NCBI RefSeq assembly: GCF_000785435.2 | Contig: NZ_JTDB02000002.1 | Span: forward strand, 1,034,284-1,098,283 | Reading direction: 5' to 3' | DNA: 64,000 nucleotides | DNA from: Paraburkholderia sacchari | GTDB lineage: Bacteria; Pseudomonadota; Gammaproteobacteria; Burkholderiales; Burkholderiaceae | The notes under the pieces: generated by a model | Database searches by the model: none | Seen by the model: the letters and a program-made list of their open reading frames with translations, nothing else | What the model was told of the DNA's origin: nothing | Part shown: positions 17,301-25,814 of the stretch, piece by piece | How the letters are laid out: each line of letters starts with the position of its first letter | Numbering within the stretch: the first letter of the stretch is position 1 | Made by a program: the position numbers and the translations under genes

Positions 17301-18804
17301 CGAGATCGGGCGCGGTTTTGCCTCGCTCGGCATCGGCGACCTCCATGCGCGTGCGGCCTTCAGCGGCGGCAACCGTCTCACGTTCACGGCGCATGCGCAG
17401 GCGAGCCGCGTGGGCGTGCTCGACATCGACACGAACACCACGCTGGTGGCGCGCGACGGCATGCTCACAGTAGCCGACGAGGCACCGCTTGGCGGCACGA
17501 TCAGGGCGAACGTGCCCTCGCTCAAGACCACCGGCGGCCTGCTGGGCCCGAGCTATTTGCTCGACGGCCATCTCGCGCTCGACCTCGCGCTGGGCGGCAC
17601 GCTCGCGAAGCCAAATCTCACGGGCTCGCTCATCGGCGACGGCATTTCCGCGACGGTCGTCGATCAGGGCCTGGAGCTGAAGGACGGCGTGATCCGCATC
17701 GCGCTCTCGAAGAATCTCGTCGACTTCCAGCAGGTCGAGTTCCACGGCGCGACAAGCGGCACCCTGCGCGCGACAGGCCGCGTGCGGCTCGACAATGCCG
17801 AGCCCGATCTCACCGCGAACATCATCGCGGATCAGCTCGAACTGTTTGCTTCGCCCGATCGCAAGCTGTCGTTGTCGGGCAGCGCGACCGTCGCCAATGG
17901 CGGGCATCTGGGCGGCATGCAGATCGACGGCAAGTTCACCGTCGATCACGCGCGCTTCGACATGCCCGAGTCGGCCGCGCCCACGCTCGGCGACGACATC
18001 GTGATCGTGCGGCCTGACGGTACGACCACGGGCGGCATGCCGCCGCCGGTCGAAGAGACTGCGTCGAAAAAGCCCGCGCCGCGCTTCGCGCCGCGCTCGA
18101 ACATCGCCATCAGCCTCGGGCGCGACTTCCGTTTCCATGGCCAGGGCGCGGATCTGGGACTCGCCGGCACCATCACCGTGACCAGCGCGCCCGATGTGCC
18201 GCTGCGCGCGGTCGGCAACGTGCGCGTGACCGAAGGGTCCACGTACACGGCGTTTGGCACCAAGCTCAACATCGAGAACGGCTACTTCACCTTCAACGGG
18301 CCGGTTGGCAATCCGGGCATCAACATTCTCGCGATGCGGCGCAACCAGCAGGTCGAAGCGGGCGTGCAGGTGACAGGAACGGTGCAGGCGCCGGTGGCGA
18401 AGCTCGTTTCCGAGCCGAACGTGCCCGACAGCGACAAGCTTTCGTGGCTGCTGTTCGGCCACGGCACCGACCAGGGCAACAACGTCGGCCAGCAGAACGC
18501 GATGACGACGGCGCTGGCGCTGCTTGGCAGCGAGCAGGGCAAGCGCATTGCGCAGAGCATCGGACTCGACGAATTCTCGATCGGACGCAGCGAGGTCGGC
18601 CTCACCGATCCCGAGGTCGTGATGCTGTCCAAGGCCATCAACGAGCGGTTCGTGCTCGGTTACGAGCAAGGGCTGCAGTCGGCTTCGAACGCGATCAAGG
18701 CCACTATCAATCTCACGCGCTATTGGTCGGTGACCGCTTATGGCGGCACGTTCTACGGCGCCGACGTGCTCTATACGCGGCGCTACGACCGCATCAAGTG
18801 GTAG
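14329..18804 (+). CDS. tamB: Translocation and assembly module subunit TamB (AsmA-like/DUF490)
   Basis: A 1491-residue giant protein: Gly/Pro-rich N-terminus, one transmembrane anchor near residues 65-85 (AIVAPVLIVAVVAGLVYGVA), then ~1350 residues of repetitive beta-rich periplasmic sequence forming the predicted lipid-conducting groove. The C-terminal TamB domain (NRQ-type YFTFNGPVGNPGINILAMR, and GRSEVGLTDPEV near the end) completes it. It spans the periplasm to TamA. Two low-complexity insertions are odd: a Lys/Ser/Ala stretch at ~365-400 and a run of NPKRN/NPAMN/NPALN repeats followed by a Lys/Pro-rich linker at ~600-665. The ATG at 14329 is preferred over TTG 14308. Confidence 0.92.
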   Translation: MSARESWRCAGWPVAVVAAVAFAAPSEGGGAPPSETPPAGGHGGDGANGAGGADAPPPRRWRRLWKSLAWAIVAPVLIVAVVAGLVYGVATTERGTAWAWRAAVKVLGGQLAGRLDGGTIATGLRLRDVRWRGKDGTTFAIDRASGQWALEIHEGQPWRFVLDYLHVGDIDARIVPSTEPSSPMTLPGDLRLPLALEIRDLRVEKLTLHEGTSATELSNFAFHGRSDGRYHEAAIEQLDTPFGAVNASAKLDGVRPFPLSGDLGYAGKVNNEDVQVSAHLGGSLEALSADITASGMKLTGQAHAEAAPFAAVPLKRVTLAFDHVNPQAFAPGAPFADLALRADLAPAQGGVKPFVPEAASQAAASGAKDTKGEKGAKSPKGASSASSASSAAPRRENPNAAGFTVAGTVSIVNAKPGAIDAHLLPLIDAHTNVVLDAHTQRLSNLSVRLVKNATVTGGGVLSGRNGRFDLKVAAFDLNALEASVIPTQLAGPITVRIAGDAQSVALDLADPKAALRLQGKVTQDPARLAFNDVRLSSGAGRLDLSGALKHDANSSYTLKAVLTDFDPLSLTTQAPARTEAAHKAAKPAAPTDAQRAAEKDALNPKRNLALNPAMNPALNAAKTSEQANAQNVARNTTRSATRSATQAAAPKTPPRKAAPKPPARRITARVNGTLNASGMLAPTFTTKAGFKLGPSVYDDLPLTGEGLVQLAGSRVLPSRANLSVAGNTVDLQGSFGARGDRLRFRVDAPQLDRLGFGVAGQLAASGDLTGTLAHPDVTLDYKAENVMFGENRVGHAEGRAEARDGANGALAFSADASGIAVAGIDITALSARLAGTRAKHTLTASAKGRVQGQPVDVAVAANGKLSDTSEGTRWDGTVTQLENRGVPGVKLESPVTVSAGPGKVTLGAARIAAVGALLDLKSFDLDHGRIRSAGALTNVSVARILQLRQQFTGVPSTLRSDLIFDGDWDFSLGQSASGYVQVKRRSGDITTEIGRGFASLGIGDLHARAAFSGGNRLTFTAHAQASRVGVLDIDTNTTLVARDGMLTVADEAPLGGTIRANVPSLKTTGGLLGPSYLLDGHLALDLALGGTLAKPNLTGSLIGDGISATVVDQGLELKDGVIRIALSKNLVDFQQVEFHGATSGTLRATGRVRLDNAEPDLTANIIADQLELFASPDRKLSLSGSATVANGGHLGGMQIDGKFTVDHARFDMPESAAPTLGDDIVIVRPDGTTTGGMPPPVEETASKKPAPRFAPRSNIAISLGRDFRFHGQGADLGLAGTITVTSAPDVPLRAVGNVRVTEGSTYTAFGTKLNIENGYFTFNGPVGNPGINILAMRRNQQVEAGVQVTGTVQAPVAKLVSEPNVPDSDKLSWLLFGHGTDQGNNVGQQNAMTTALALLGSEQGKRIAQSIGLDEFSIGRSEVGLTDPEVVMLSKAINERFVLGYEQGLQSASNAIKATINLTRYWSVTAYGGTFYGADVLYTRRYDRIKW

Positions 18805-19642
18805 CGGGAAGCAGCGAAGCTCGCCCCGGGTAAAGCCGCACGTTGGCGGACTCGACAACATACGAGCGCGCTTGTCGCATCGTATTTTGCTAGCGATGCG
18901 CTGTTTTCCGTTATGCCGCGCGACAAAACTCCCGCGCCGCCGTCAGCCGATTGACACTGCATCATGCGGCTCGACGCTTCGGCTCGATGTGCAAAAAACA
19001 CTCCGCGTGAGTTGCCCTGCGGGGTGCTTTTTTTTCTTGCGAAATTCCTCTCACGAGGGAAGACACCAGAGCTGCTTTGGCAAACGCAGCACACGCGGAT
19101 CAGTGTGCTGGGAGAAATCTTTGGATTGAGATTGAAAGTTGAGCAATTTCTCATAATTTTTGAAATGAATTTCGAATAATCCAAATCACCCTTTGCCGTA
19201 GCGAAATCGGGTCGCTCGAGCCAACGATTCAGCGGATAGCGAGCAAATCCCTGTGGTGCCTTGATGATTTCTTGCGTGATTCCGACGGTGCTTACGCCAA
19301 TGTGTCAATGGTCCTCGATTTTCTCTTCACTTTTGGGACGTGCCAGTACTCAATTACGTTAAATTTCGTCAAACAGTTTCCAGGGCCATCGGCCATGTGG
19401 ACAGGGTTGTCAGTGTGAATCTAAGCGTGTTCCCAGATTGCATCAATCAGATTAGGAATCTTCTGATTACGGTCTGTAGGTAGATCCACAATAATAAAAA
19501 TACCCCTTGTTACGGGGGAGCGACTAGCGGCAACGAACCCATCGTCAATCACAGCACCGTATGTTTCATGCGCGGGTTCGCGCACCCTGGCTCGTTTATT
19601 CACCCGGTCCCGTCACTACGGATACCTTTCGGTAAATTACTT
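18805..19642. other. Long AT-richer intergenic region between tamB and the fimbrial cluster
   Basis: An 838-bp region whose right half (about 19120-19640) is clearly more AT-rich than the flanking genes. It holds a tamB terminator (18994-19036) and presumably the fimbrial promoter. A small hairpin with 7-bp arms (AATCAGA/TCTGATT) lies near 19446-19470. A minus-strand open frame at 19421-19603 has no recognisable homology and is not called. No long flanking inverted repeats, as expected for invertible fimbrial switches, were seen. Confidence 0.5.
18994..19036 (+). terminator. Rho-independent terminator after tamB
   Basis: Stem arms CACTCCGC (18999-19006) and GCGGGGTG (19019-19026) pair with one G-U wobble and are followed by a run of T (19028-19035). 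An A-run on the left side would allow weak termination in the other direction too. Confidence 0.75.
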
Positions 19643-20194
19643 ATGAAAAAAATTGCGTTTCCTCTGATCATCGCGGCAATCGGTCTCACCGCCTCGGCAG
19701 CACACGCGGCAGGCCCCGCAAGCAATGGCGGCATCCTGACGATCAACGGCGAACTGACGGCCAACACGTGCGACGTGAGCGGCGACGGCCAAGGCAACAA
19801 CTTCACGGTCACGCTGCCGACTCTGTCGGCTTCGGAACTGTCGGGCGCAGGCACGGTTGCTGGCGCGACGGGCTTTAACATCGCCCTGCAAAACTGCACG
19901 CCGTCGACGGGCAACGTCCACACCTTCTGGGAATACGGTGCCAACACGCTGAGCAACGGCAACCTGCTGAACAATGGCACTGCCTCCAACGTGGAAGTCC
20001 AACTGGTCGACTACAACGGCGCCATGAAGGTTATCGATGCGAGCAAGGGCGACAACGCGCAGAATTCGCAATCCGTCGCAATCTCGGGCGGCAAGGCTAA
20101 TCTGCAATACGCGGCACAGTACGTCTCGCCGGCTGGCGGCGCAACCGCGGGTAGCGTGACCACTAGCGTCACTTACTCGATGGCTTACCAGTAA
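19643..20194 (+). CDS. Major fimbrial subunit (type 1 pilin family)
   Basis: A 183-residue secreted pilin. The signal peptide KKIAFPLIIAAIGLTASAAHA is followed by a FimA-like domain: NGGILTINGELTANTCDV with the first Cys, NIALQNCT with the second, and the C-terminal YSMAYQ with the penultimate Tyr used in donor-strand contacts. It is the first gene of the chaperone-usher cluster and is followed by a hairpin that could raise its level relative to downstream genes, so it is the best candidate for the shaft subunit. No strong Shine-Dalgarno was seen before the ATG. Confidence 0.88.
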   Translation: MKKIAFPLIIAAIGLTASAAHAAGPASNGGILTINGELTANTCDVSGDGQGNNFTVTLPTLSASELSGAGTVAGATGFNIALQNCTPSTGNVHTFWEYGANTLSNGNLLNNGTASNVEVQLVDYNGAMKVIDASKGDNAQNSQSVAISGGKANLQYAAQYVSPAGGATAGSVTTSVTYSMAYQ

Positions 20195-20208
20195 TCAACT
20201 GATGTGCG

Positions 20209-20240
20209 GATGGGGGCGCGTGTGTGCTCCCATCTTTAAG
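20209..20240 (+). terminator. Intercistronic hairpin after the major pilin
   Basis: Arms GATGGGGGC (20209-20217) and GCTCCCATC (20226-20234) pair over 9 bp with one wobble and are followed by TTTAAG. The weak T-tract suggests partial termination or mRNA 3' protection, a common way to make more pilin than chaperone or usher. Confidence 0.5.
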
Positions 20241-20306
20241 TTGTACTTATAACAAATCTTATGTTCCGCGCTTGCTGCCCCTGAGCTGCCGGACGAGTTG
20301 AGTGTC

Positions 20307-21050
20307 ATGAATATCCGAAAATTCATCAGCAGTACGGTTGCCGCGAGTGTGATGGCAGTGGCTGCCATGTTGCCCTTCGAGGCAACGGCATCGGTGGTCA
20401 TTGCGGGTACTCGCGTCGTTTATAACGTCACGGATAGTGAAGTGACGCTCAAGCTCTCCAACGTCGGCAAGGCGCCGGCGCTAACCCAAGTGTGGCTCGA
20501 CAAGGGCGACCCGAAAGCCGATCCGAGCAAGCTCGATCTGCCCTTCGTGCTGACGCCGCCGCTGGTGCGCATCGACCCGGGCAAGGCACAGACCATTCGC
20601 ATTGCCTACACCGGCGAAGCGATGCCCAAGGATCGCGAAACGCTCCTGTGGTTCAACATGCTCGAGGTGCCGCCCAAGCCTTCGGCGGAGCAGTCTGGCC
20701 CGAACTACGTGCAGCTCGCATTCCGCTCGCGCCTGAAATTTTTCTTCCGCCCCGCCGGTCTTGACGGCAAGGCCGACGACGCGCCGGACAAGCTCAAGTG
20801 GCGCGTCGGCGCGCAAAACGGCAAGCCCGCCTTGGTGGTTTCAAACCCCACGCCGTATCACGTCACTATTATCGAAGCTCACGTGGGTGAGGGCCCGCAC
20901 GCGCCCAAGTTCGACGAAGGCGGCATGGTGGCCCCGGGTGCGCAGCTTGAACTGCCGCTCTCCGCAGCACCGGGCTCCGCGGGCAAGGTGTCGTTCACAA
21001 CCCTCAATGATTACGGTGGACCTATGAAGCACGAGGCGGCTTTGCAGTAA
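20307..21050 (+). CDS. Periplasmic fimbrial chaperone (PapD/FimC family)
   Basis: A 247-residue PapD-like chaperone with a signal peptide to about residue 30 and then two Ig-like domains. Family marks are AGTRVVYNVTDSEVTLKLSN with the pilin-binding Arg, the PFVLTPPLVRIDPGKAQTIR strand, the RETLLWFNMLEVPPKP loop, and NYVQLAFRSRLKFFFRP. It donates a strand to fold pilins and delivers them to the usher. It lies between the major pilin and the usher; the gap to the usher is long (208 bp). Confidence 0.95.
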   Translation: MNIRKFISSTVAASVMAVAAMLPFEATASVVIAGTRVVYNVTDSEVTLKLSNVGKAPALTQVWLDKGDPKADPSKLDLPFVLTPPLVRIDPGKAQTIRIAYTGEAMPKDRETLLWFNMLEVPPKPSAEQSGPNYVQLAFRSRLKFFFRPAGLDGKADDAPDKLKWRVGAQNGKPALVVSNPTPYHVTIIEAHVGEGPHAPKFDEGGMVAPGAQLELPLSAAPGSAGKVSFTTLNDYGGPMKHEAALQ

Positions 21051-21064
21051 CGCTCGTGTTTTCA

Positions 21065-21083
21065 GGAGTTGATGATCAACTCC
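21065..21083 (+). terminator. Perfect hairpin between chaperone and usher genes
   Basis: GGAGTTGA-TGA-TCAACTCC is a perfect 8-bp stem with a 3-nt loop, 15 bp after the chaperone stop. No T-run follows, so it is more likely an RNA-stability or processing element than a true terminator. Confidence 0.4.
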
Positions 21084-21258
21084 ATTCAATATTGCAAGGA
21101 TTCCTAAATCTTTGCAGGCAGGAAGCCGTGGCGTCAGACGGGGTATGAGTCCCGACGCACGCGAACAACAATGATTCGAATGTCGCGTGACATAGGGAGT
21201 CTGCGTGCCGCTGGCCAGATATTAGAGGATTCCTTATTGATTGCGAAACCGGCCTAAC

Positions 21259-24036
21259 ATGAATAATCGCAATTCGAAATCCTATTCCGGATACGCTCAC
21301 GCCGATCCTTTTCTCCTGAGTCAGGCCAGCATGGCTGTGCTGCTCGCGTTCGCGGCGATGCCGGCCATGGCCGACGGCTTGCCGCGCGACGGCGTCATAG
21401 GGGAAGCCGGGCTCGCGGCCCCCGTCGATGTGCAGAGCGTCGCGCAGCCTGAGCGTGCCGATGCGGCTGCGCTCGCCGTGGCGAATGCGACGTCGGGTAA
21501 CGTAGGCCCAATGGCGAACGTGGCAACCACGCCGCCCACTCCCGTTGCACTGGCCGCCACCGTGCCCGCCGCATCCGCGCCGGCAACGTCCGAGACTGTG
21601 GAATTCAATGCGCAGTTCCTGAACGGCAGCGGTGCGCCGGACATGGACATTTCCCGCTTCGACAAGGGCAACGTGGCCCTGCCAGGACGCTATCGCGCGG
21701 CGTTCTATGTGAACGGAGTCTGGGTCGGTGTAACCGACGTCAGCCTGCGGGAAGTGGGCGATCGCAAGCACAACGTGCAGCCGATGTTCGACCGTGATCT
21801 GCTGACACGCACGGGCGTCGATCTCGCGCGCCTGTCCGAGACCGCGCTCGCGAAGCTCGACGGCGCGGCCAATGGCGGCGCGCTCGTGCTATTGCCGGAC
21901 CTGATTCCGCAAGCCGCGGCAACCTTCGATATGGGCGAGCAGCGGCTCGACGTGAGCATTCCGCAGGCAATGATGAGCCGCAATGCGCGTGGCTGGGTCG
22001 ATCCGAAGTTCTGGGACGACGGCGTGCCGGCCGCGACGCTTCAGTACAACGCCAACGTGTATCACACCAGCGGCAGCGGTCTGTCCACCACCCAAGGCTA
22101 TGTGGGTATGATGGCCGGCATAAACGTCGGTGCCTGGCGCTTTCGCTACAACGGCAACGTTACGACAACCGCCGGTGCGGGTACGCACGTCCAGAGCATG
22201 CAGACCTATCTGCAGCGCTCGTTCGCGCCCATCAAGAGTCAGCTTACGGTTGGCGATTCCTACACGGACGGCACAATCTTCGACAGCTTCGGCGTGCGCG
22301 GCGTGCAGATCGGCACGGATGACCGTATGTACCCGGAGTCGCAGCGCGGCTATGCGCCGACGGTGCGCGGGATAGCGAACTCCAATGCGAAGGTCGAGAT
22401 CCGGCAGAACGGCAACATCATTTACGAGACCACGGTGGCGCCGGGGCCGTTCGAGATCAATGATCTCTATCCGACCGGTTATGGCGGCGACCTCCAGGTC
22501 GTGGTGACCGAGGCGGACGGCAGCCAGCACGTATCCAAGGTACCTTATGCCGCGCCGGTAAATGCGCTGCGCGAGGGCCGCTGGCGCTATAGCGCGGCCG
22601 CTGGCCAATACCGCAATACGAGTGGGCAGAATCACCCGTTCGTCTTTGAAGCGGGCGTGCAGCGCGGCGTCAATAATTTCATTACGCTGTACGGCGGCGC
22701 GATCGTGGCCGACGGCTACCTTTCCGGTGCGGTGGGCGCGGCGCTCGACACGCCGGTAGGCGCTTTCGCAGCGGACGTCACGCAGGCGAATACGAATCTG
22801 AAGAACTTGCCGAGCCGCAGTGGGCAGAGCTTGCGCATTGCGTATTCACGCGTTTTTTCGCCCACGGATACCAACGTGACGCTGGCGGCATATCGCTACT
22901 CCACGAGCGGCTTCCTGAGTCTTGCGGATGCGATGAATCTGGTCGATCTCGCGAAGCGCGGCATCGAGAATACGAGCAACGGTATCCAGAAAGGCCGGCT
23001 GCAACTGACGCTCAATCAGAACCTGAATTCGCTGGGTTCGGTTTATCTGTCCGGCTATACGCAGAACTACTGGAACAAGCCGAGCCGGGATACGTCGTTC
23101 CAGGTCGGCTACAACACCAATATCCGCCGCGTGGGCGTGGGCATTTCGGCCTCGCGCGAACTCAACGTGGATGCCGCGCGCTGGGACACCCGCGTGATGC
23201 TCAGCTTGAGCATTCCGCTCGATATCGGCACGAAGATCGCCAATTCGTCGACGAGCTATACGCACAGTTCGCGCGACAACAGCAGCCAGATCCAGCAAAC
23301 CATCACGGGTACGGCGGGCGTGGACAACGCATTCAGCTATGGCGTTACGGCGGGCTACAACTCGGGCGACGGCAGCGGCGGCAGCATCAGCTCGAACGTG
23401 GGCTATCTCAGCCAGTACACGCAAATGCGTGCGAACGCAGGCTATGGCAACGGTTACACGCAGGCCGGCGCGGGCTTCACCGGCACGGTCCTCGCCTACG
23501 AGGGCGGCGTCGCGCTCTCGCCGCAAACCGGCGATACGTTTGCCGTCGTCGAGGCGAAGGACGCAGCGGGCGCGCGTCTCGCGACTTCGCCGGGTGTGCG
23601 CGTCGACACGAATGGACATGCGCTCGTCGCCGGCATGCAGCCGTATTCGATGAACACCGCTGAAATCGACACGAAAGGCCTGCCGATGGGCGTCGAGCTC
23701 AAGAGCACGGAGCAGCGTTTCGCCCCGACGGCCGGCGCGGTGGTGCGTGTGAAGTTCGACACCGATTATCGCGGCCGCGCGGTGGTGATGCGCCTGAAGC
23801 GCTCGAACGGCGAAGCGGTTCCGTTCGGCGCGGACGTGCTGGACGAGAAGGGCAATAACATCGGCAACGTCAGTCAGGGCAGCCGCGCGATGTTCTATAG
23901 CAAGGGCGTGGGCGGTGAACTCTCGGTGAAGTGGGGCACGGGTATCGGGCAGAGCTGCAAGGTGCGCTATTCGATGCCAGTGGCCGTGAAGGACAATCCG
24001 GCGGAAAAAGTGTTCGCGGACGCGAACTGCCAGTGA
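21259..24036 (+). CDS. Outer-membrane fimbrial usher (FimD/PapC family)
   Basis: A 925-residue usher. A signal region ends near AMPAMADG, followed by an unusually long Ala/Pro/Val-rich spacer (about residues 40-110). The N-terminal domain begins at VEFNAQFLNG and GAPDMDISRFDKGNVALPG. The barrel shows GDSYTDGTIFDSFGVRGVQI, TVRGIANSNAKVEIRQNG, then PFEINDLYPTGYGGDLQV. The C-terminal domain ends with a Cys pair (GQSCKVRYSMPV ... ADANCQ). It secretes and assembles the pilus. An alternative TTG start lies at 21241. The first adhesin gene follows after 38 bp. Confidence 0.93.
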   Translation: MNNRNSKSYSGYAHADPFLLSQASMAVLLAFAAMPAMADGLPRDGVIGEAGLAAPVDVQSVAQPERADAAALAVANATSGNVGPMANVATTPPTPVALAATVPAASAPATSETVEFNAQFLNGSGAPDMDISRFDKGNVALPGRYRAAFYVNGVWVGVTDVSLREVGDRKHNVQPMFDRDLLTRTGVDLARLSETALAKLDGAANGGALVLLPDLIPQAAATFDMGEQRLDVSIPQAMMSRNARGWVDPKFWDDGVPAATLQYNANVYHTSGSGLSTTQGYVGMMAGINVGAWRFRYNGNVTTTAGAGTHVQSMQTYLQRSFAPIKSQLTVGDSYTDGTIFDSFGVRGVQIGTDDRMYPESQRGYAPTVRGIANSNAKVEIRQNGNIIYETTVAPGPFEINDLYPTGYGGDLQVVVTEADGSQHVSKVPYAAPVNALREGRWRYSAAAGQYRNTSGQNHPFVFEAGVQRGVNNFITLYGGAIVADGYLSGAVGAALDTPVGAFAADVTQANTNLKNLPSRSGQSLRIAYSRVFSPTDTNVTLAAYRYSTSGFLSLADAMNLVDLAKRGIENTSNGIQKGRLQLTLNQNLNSLGSVYLSGYTQNYWNKPSRDTSFQVGYNTNIRRVGVGISASRELNVDAARWDTRVMLSLSIPLDIGTKIANSSTSYTHSSRDNSSQIQQTITGTAGVDNAFSYGVTAGYNSGDGSGGSISSNVGYLSQYTQMRANAGYGNGYTQAGAGFTGTVLAYEGGVALSPQTGDTFAVVEAKDAAGARLATSPGVRVDTNGHALVAGMQPYSMNTAEIDTKGLPMGVELKSTEQRFAPTAGAVVRVKFDTDYRGRAVVMRLKRSNGEAVPFGADVLDEKGNNIGNVSQGSRAMFYSKGVGGELSVKWGTGIGQSCKVRYSMPVAVKDNPAEKVFADANCQ

Positions 24037-24074
24037 AAGCAAGCGGACAATTCAGACAGGTGTGGGGTATCGGG

Positions 24075-25145
24075 ATGTTGAAAACTAGCTTGCCGGCGCG
24101 CGTGCGGCGATTCTTCCTCGCCTTGTTGCTGCTAATGACGTCGTTTGGCGCATGGGCGCAGTGTAGCGGGACCGTACAGACGATCCCGATCACGCTTCCT
24201 TCCTCCGTGTCGGTACCGCGCGATCTGCCAGCGGGCGCGATGCTTACCGATTGGATTAGCTCTCCCTCGAACTCGGCTCTTTGGAGCTGTACAGCCTACG
24301 GGGTCGTGGCCGGTTCCGTCGAGATGATTGGCTCGCTTTCCACGCCTTCAGGCACGACTATTTCTTGGGGCGGCAAGACCTATACGGTCTGGAACACGAA
24401 TCTTTCGGGCGTCGGCATTGCCATTGCCTTTTCGTCGTATCTCGAATTCGGTGGATGTGGATTCGGCTGGGGGGGCTGGGGAAGCGCCACGTCGAGCTGG
24501 GGCTTCGGCTGGGGGTGCAGCAATGCGAATGGCGTTTCACCCATCGGCGGCCGGGCCATGGTGGCTCTCGTGAAGACGAGTAACACGGCCACGTTGGGCG
24601 GCACGATCAGTGGTGCCACGGTGCTCAAGACAGCACCGTACTATAACGGGGTGAAGACCGCGCTTGCAGACTCGTTCGTCATAACGCCGGTAACGGTCGT
24701 TCCTATGAGTTGCACGACGCCTAACGTCAACGTTCCCATGGGGACGTTCAAAACGACTGATTTTCCAACTGTGGGTTCGCTGTCTCCCGGCGCCGCCGCA
24801 CCGGTCAACATCCAGTTGGTCAACTGCCCAGCGGGTACGGCGGATCCGAATTCGCAGGGTGGGCAGATTCATTCGGTTCAATACAGCATCACGCCTTCGG
24901 CGGGAACCGTGGCAACGAACGTCGCGGCGCTCTCCGGCAGTCCTTCCGCCACAGGAGTGGGTATTCAGTTATTTGATCCCTCCGGCGCGGTGCTTCCGCT
25001 GTCCACGCCGCAGACGGTGAGCGGCTACGACGGCACAGTGGGCGGCAACTACACGATCCCGCTGACGGCACGTTACTACCGAACCGGAACGGTCACCGCC
25101 GGCCCGGCCAATACGACAATGACAGTGACGCTGTCATACCAATAA
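24075..25145 (+). CDS. Fimbrial tip adhesin-like protein 1 (two-domain, FimH-type layout)
   Basis: A 356-residue secreted protein with a signal peptide ending AWA and mature start QCSGTVQ. The N-terminal ~190 residues form a putative receptor-binding domain; the C-terminal part (from MSCTTPNVNVPMGTFKTTDF) is a pilin domain ending in penultimate Tyr (SYQ). Residues ~125-148 are extraordinarily rich in Gly and Trp and carry two Cys (GGCGFGWGGWGSATSSWGFG, then WGC). It shares a highly similar C-terminal half with the gene at 25949. The ATG at 24075 is chosen for the signal peptide; a GTG at 24033 overlapping the usher stop is possible. The ligand is unknown. Confidence 0.8.
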   Translation: MLKTSLPARVRRFFLALLLLMTSFGAWAQCSGTVQTIPITLPSSVSVPRDLPAGAMLTDWISSPSNSALWSCTAYGVVAGSVEMIGSLSTPSGTTISWGGKTYTVWNTNLSGVGIAIAFSSYLEFGGCGFGWGGWGSATSSWGFGWGCSNANGVSPIGGRAMVALVKTSNTATLGGTISGATVLKTAPYYNGVKTALADSFVITPVTVVPMSCTTPNVNVPMGTFKTTDFPTVGSLSPGAAAPVNIQLVNCPAGTADPNSQGGQIHSVQYSITPSAGTVATNVAALSGSPSATGVGIQLFDPSGAVLPLSTPQTVSGYDGTVGGNYTIPLTARYYRTGTVTAGPANTTMTVTLSYQ

Positions 25146-25211
25146 ACACCGGTCTTGCAGGCGGCCGCCGCGCTGGCGCCCGCCATCTTCCTCGACACCA
25201 CGATCCTTGTC

Positions 25212-25748
25212 ATGCTCAAACCCTTCACAGCCATGCATAAGCGTCTCACTACTTTGGCACTTCTTGCCGCGACGGCCGCGGGACCCGTTTTCGCGGCGGA
25301 CGCGACACTCACCTTTACCGGGACGATCAACCCGCCGTCCTGTACGGTGGATACTTCGACCGCGAATCAGACCATCGCTCTTGGCACGGCATCGATCGTG
25401 GACTTTGGCGCCGTGGGCAGTATCAGCAATGCCCAAGGGTTCAATCTGAATCTGACCAATTGCGATGCCGGCGCGAAAGTAACGATGACCGTGAGCGGAA
25501 CGGCAAGTTCGGTGGCCAGCGTTCTTCAAAACACGGGTACCGCGACGCAGGTGGGCGTGCAATTGCTGAAGGCCGCCAGCGTGGGCGCAACGACAGGTAC
25601 GCCCATCACGCTGAATGGCGCGCTGGTTCTGGGAGCAGTAGGCGGCGCGAGCTTGACGATTCCAATGGTGGCGCAGTTCTACCGTCTGGGGACCATGACG
25701 GCCGGATCGGTGGCGGCCACGGCGACCGTGAATTTTACGTATAACTGA
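25212..25748 (+). CDS. Second fimbrial subunit (minor or alternative pilin)
   Basis: A 178-residue pilin with a signal peptide (RLTTLALLAATAAGPVFA). The FimA-like core shows TFTGTINPPSCTVD with the first Cys, LNLTNCDAG with the second, and the terminal VNFTYN with penultimate Tyr. It is clearly diverged from the major pilin at 19643. Its position between two adhesin genes suggests an adaptor or alternative shaft subunit. An alternative start at 25233 (MHKRL) would give a more compact signal peptide. Confidence 0.82.
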   Translation: MLKPFTAMHKRLTTLALLAATAAGPVFAADATLTFTGTINPPSCTVDTSTANQTIALGTASIVDFGAVGSISNAQGFNLNLTNCDAGAKVTMTVSGTASSVASVLQNTGTATQVGVQLLKAASVGATTGTPITLNGALVLGAVGGASLTIPMVAQFYRLGTMTAGSVAATATVNFTYN

Positions 25749-25814
25749 TTAATTGGATCGCCAATTCGGTTGACGGCTATAGCCACGATTCGCGCACGGC
25801 ATCGCGCTTTTGCC

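Noticed and set aside
12223..18861. Very long open frames antisense to tamA and tamB (about 980 and 1228 codons)
   Set aside because: They are Arg/His/Ala-rich translations of the complementary strand of GC-rich genes, lack recognisable motifs and overlap well-supported coding sequence. They are a normal artefact of strong third-position GC bias.
19421..19603. 60-codon minus-strand frame upstream of the fimbrial pilin
   Set aside because: It has no ATG start, no ribosome binding site and no recognisable family. The AT-rich composition explains a chance open frame, although a gene remnant cannot be excluded.
19120..19642. Possible invertible promoter (fim-type phase switch)
   Set aside because: I looked for a pair of long inverted repeats flanking the promoter and for an adjacent recombinase gene, and found neither.
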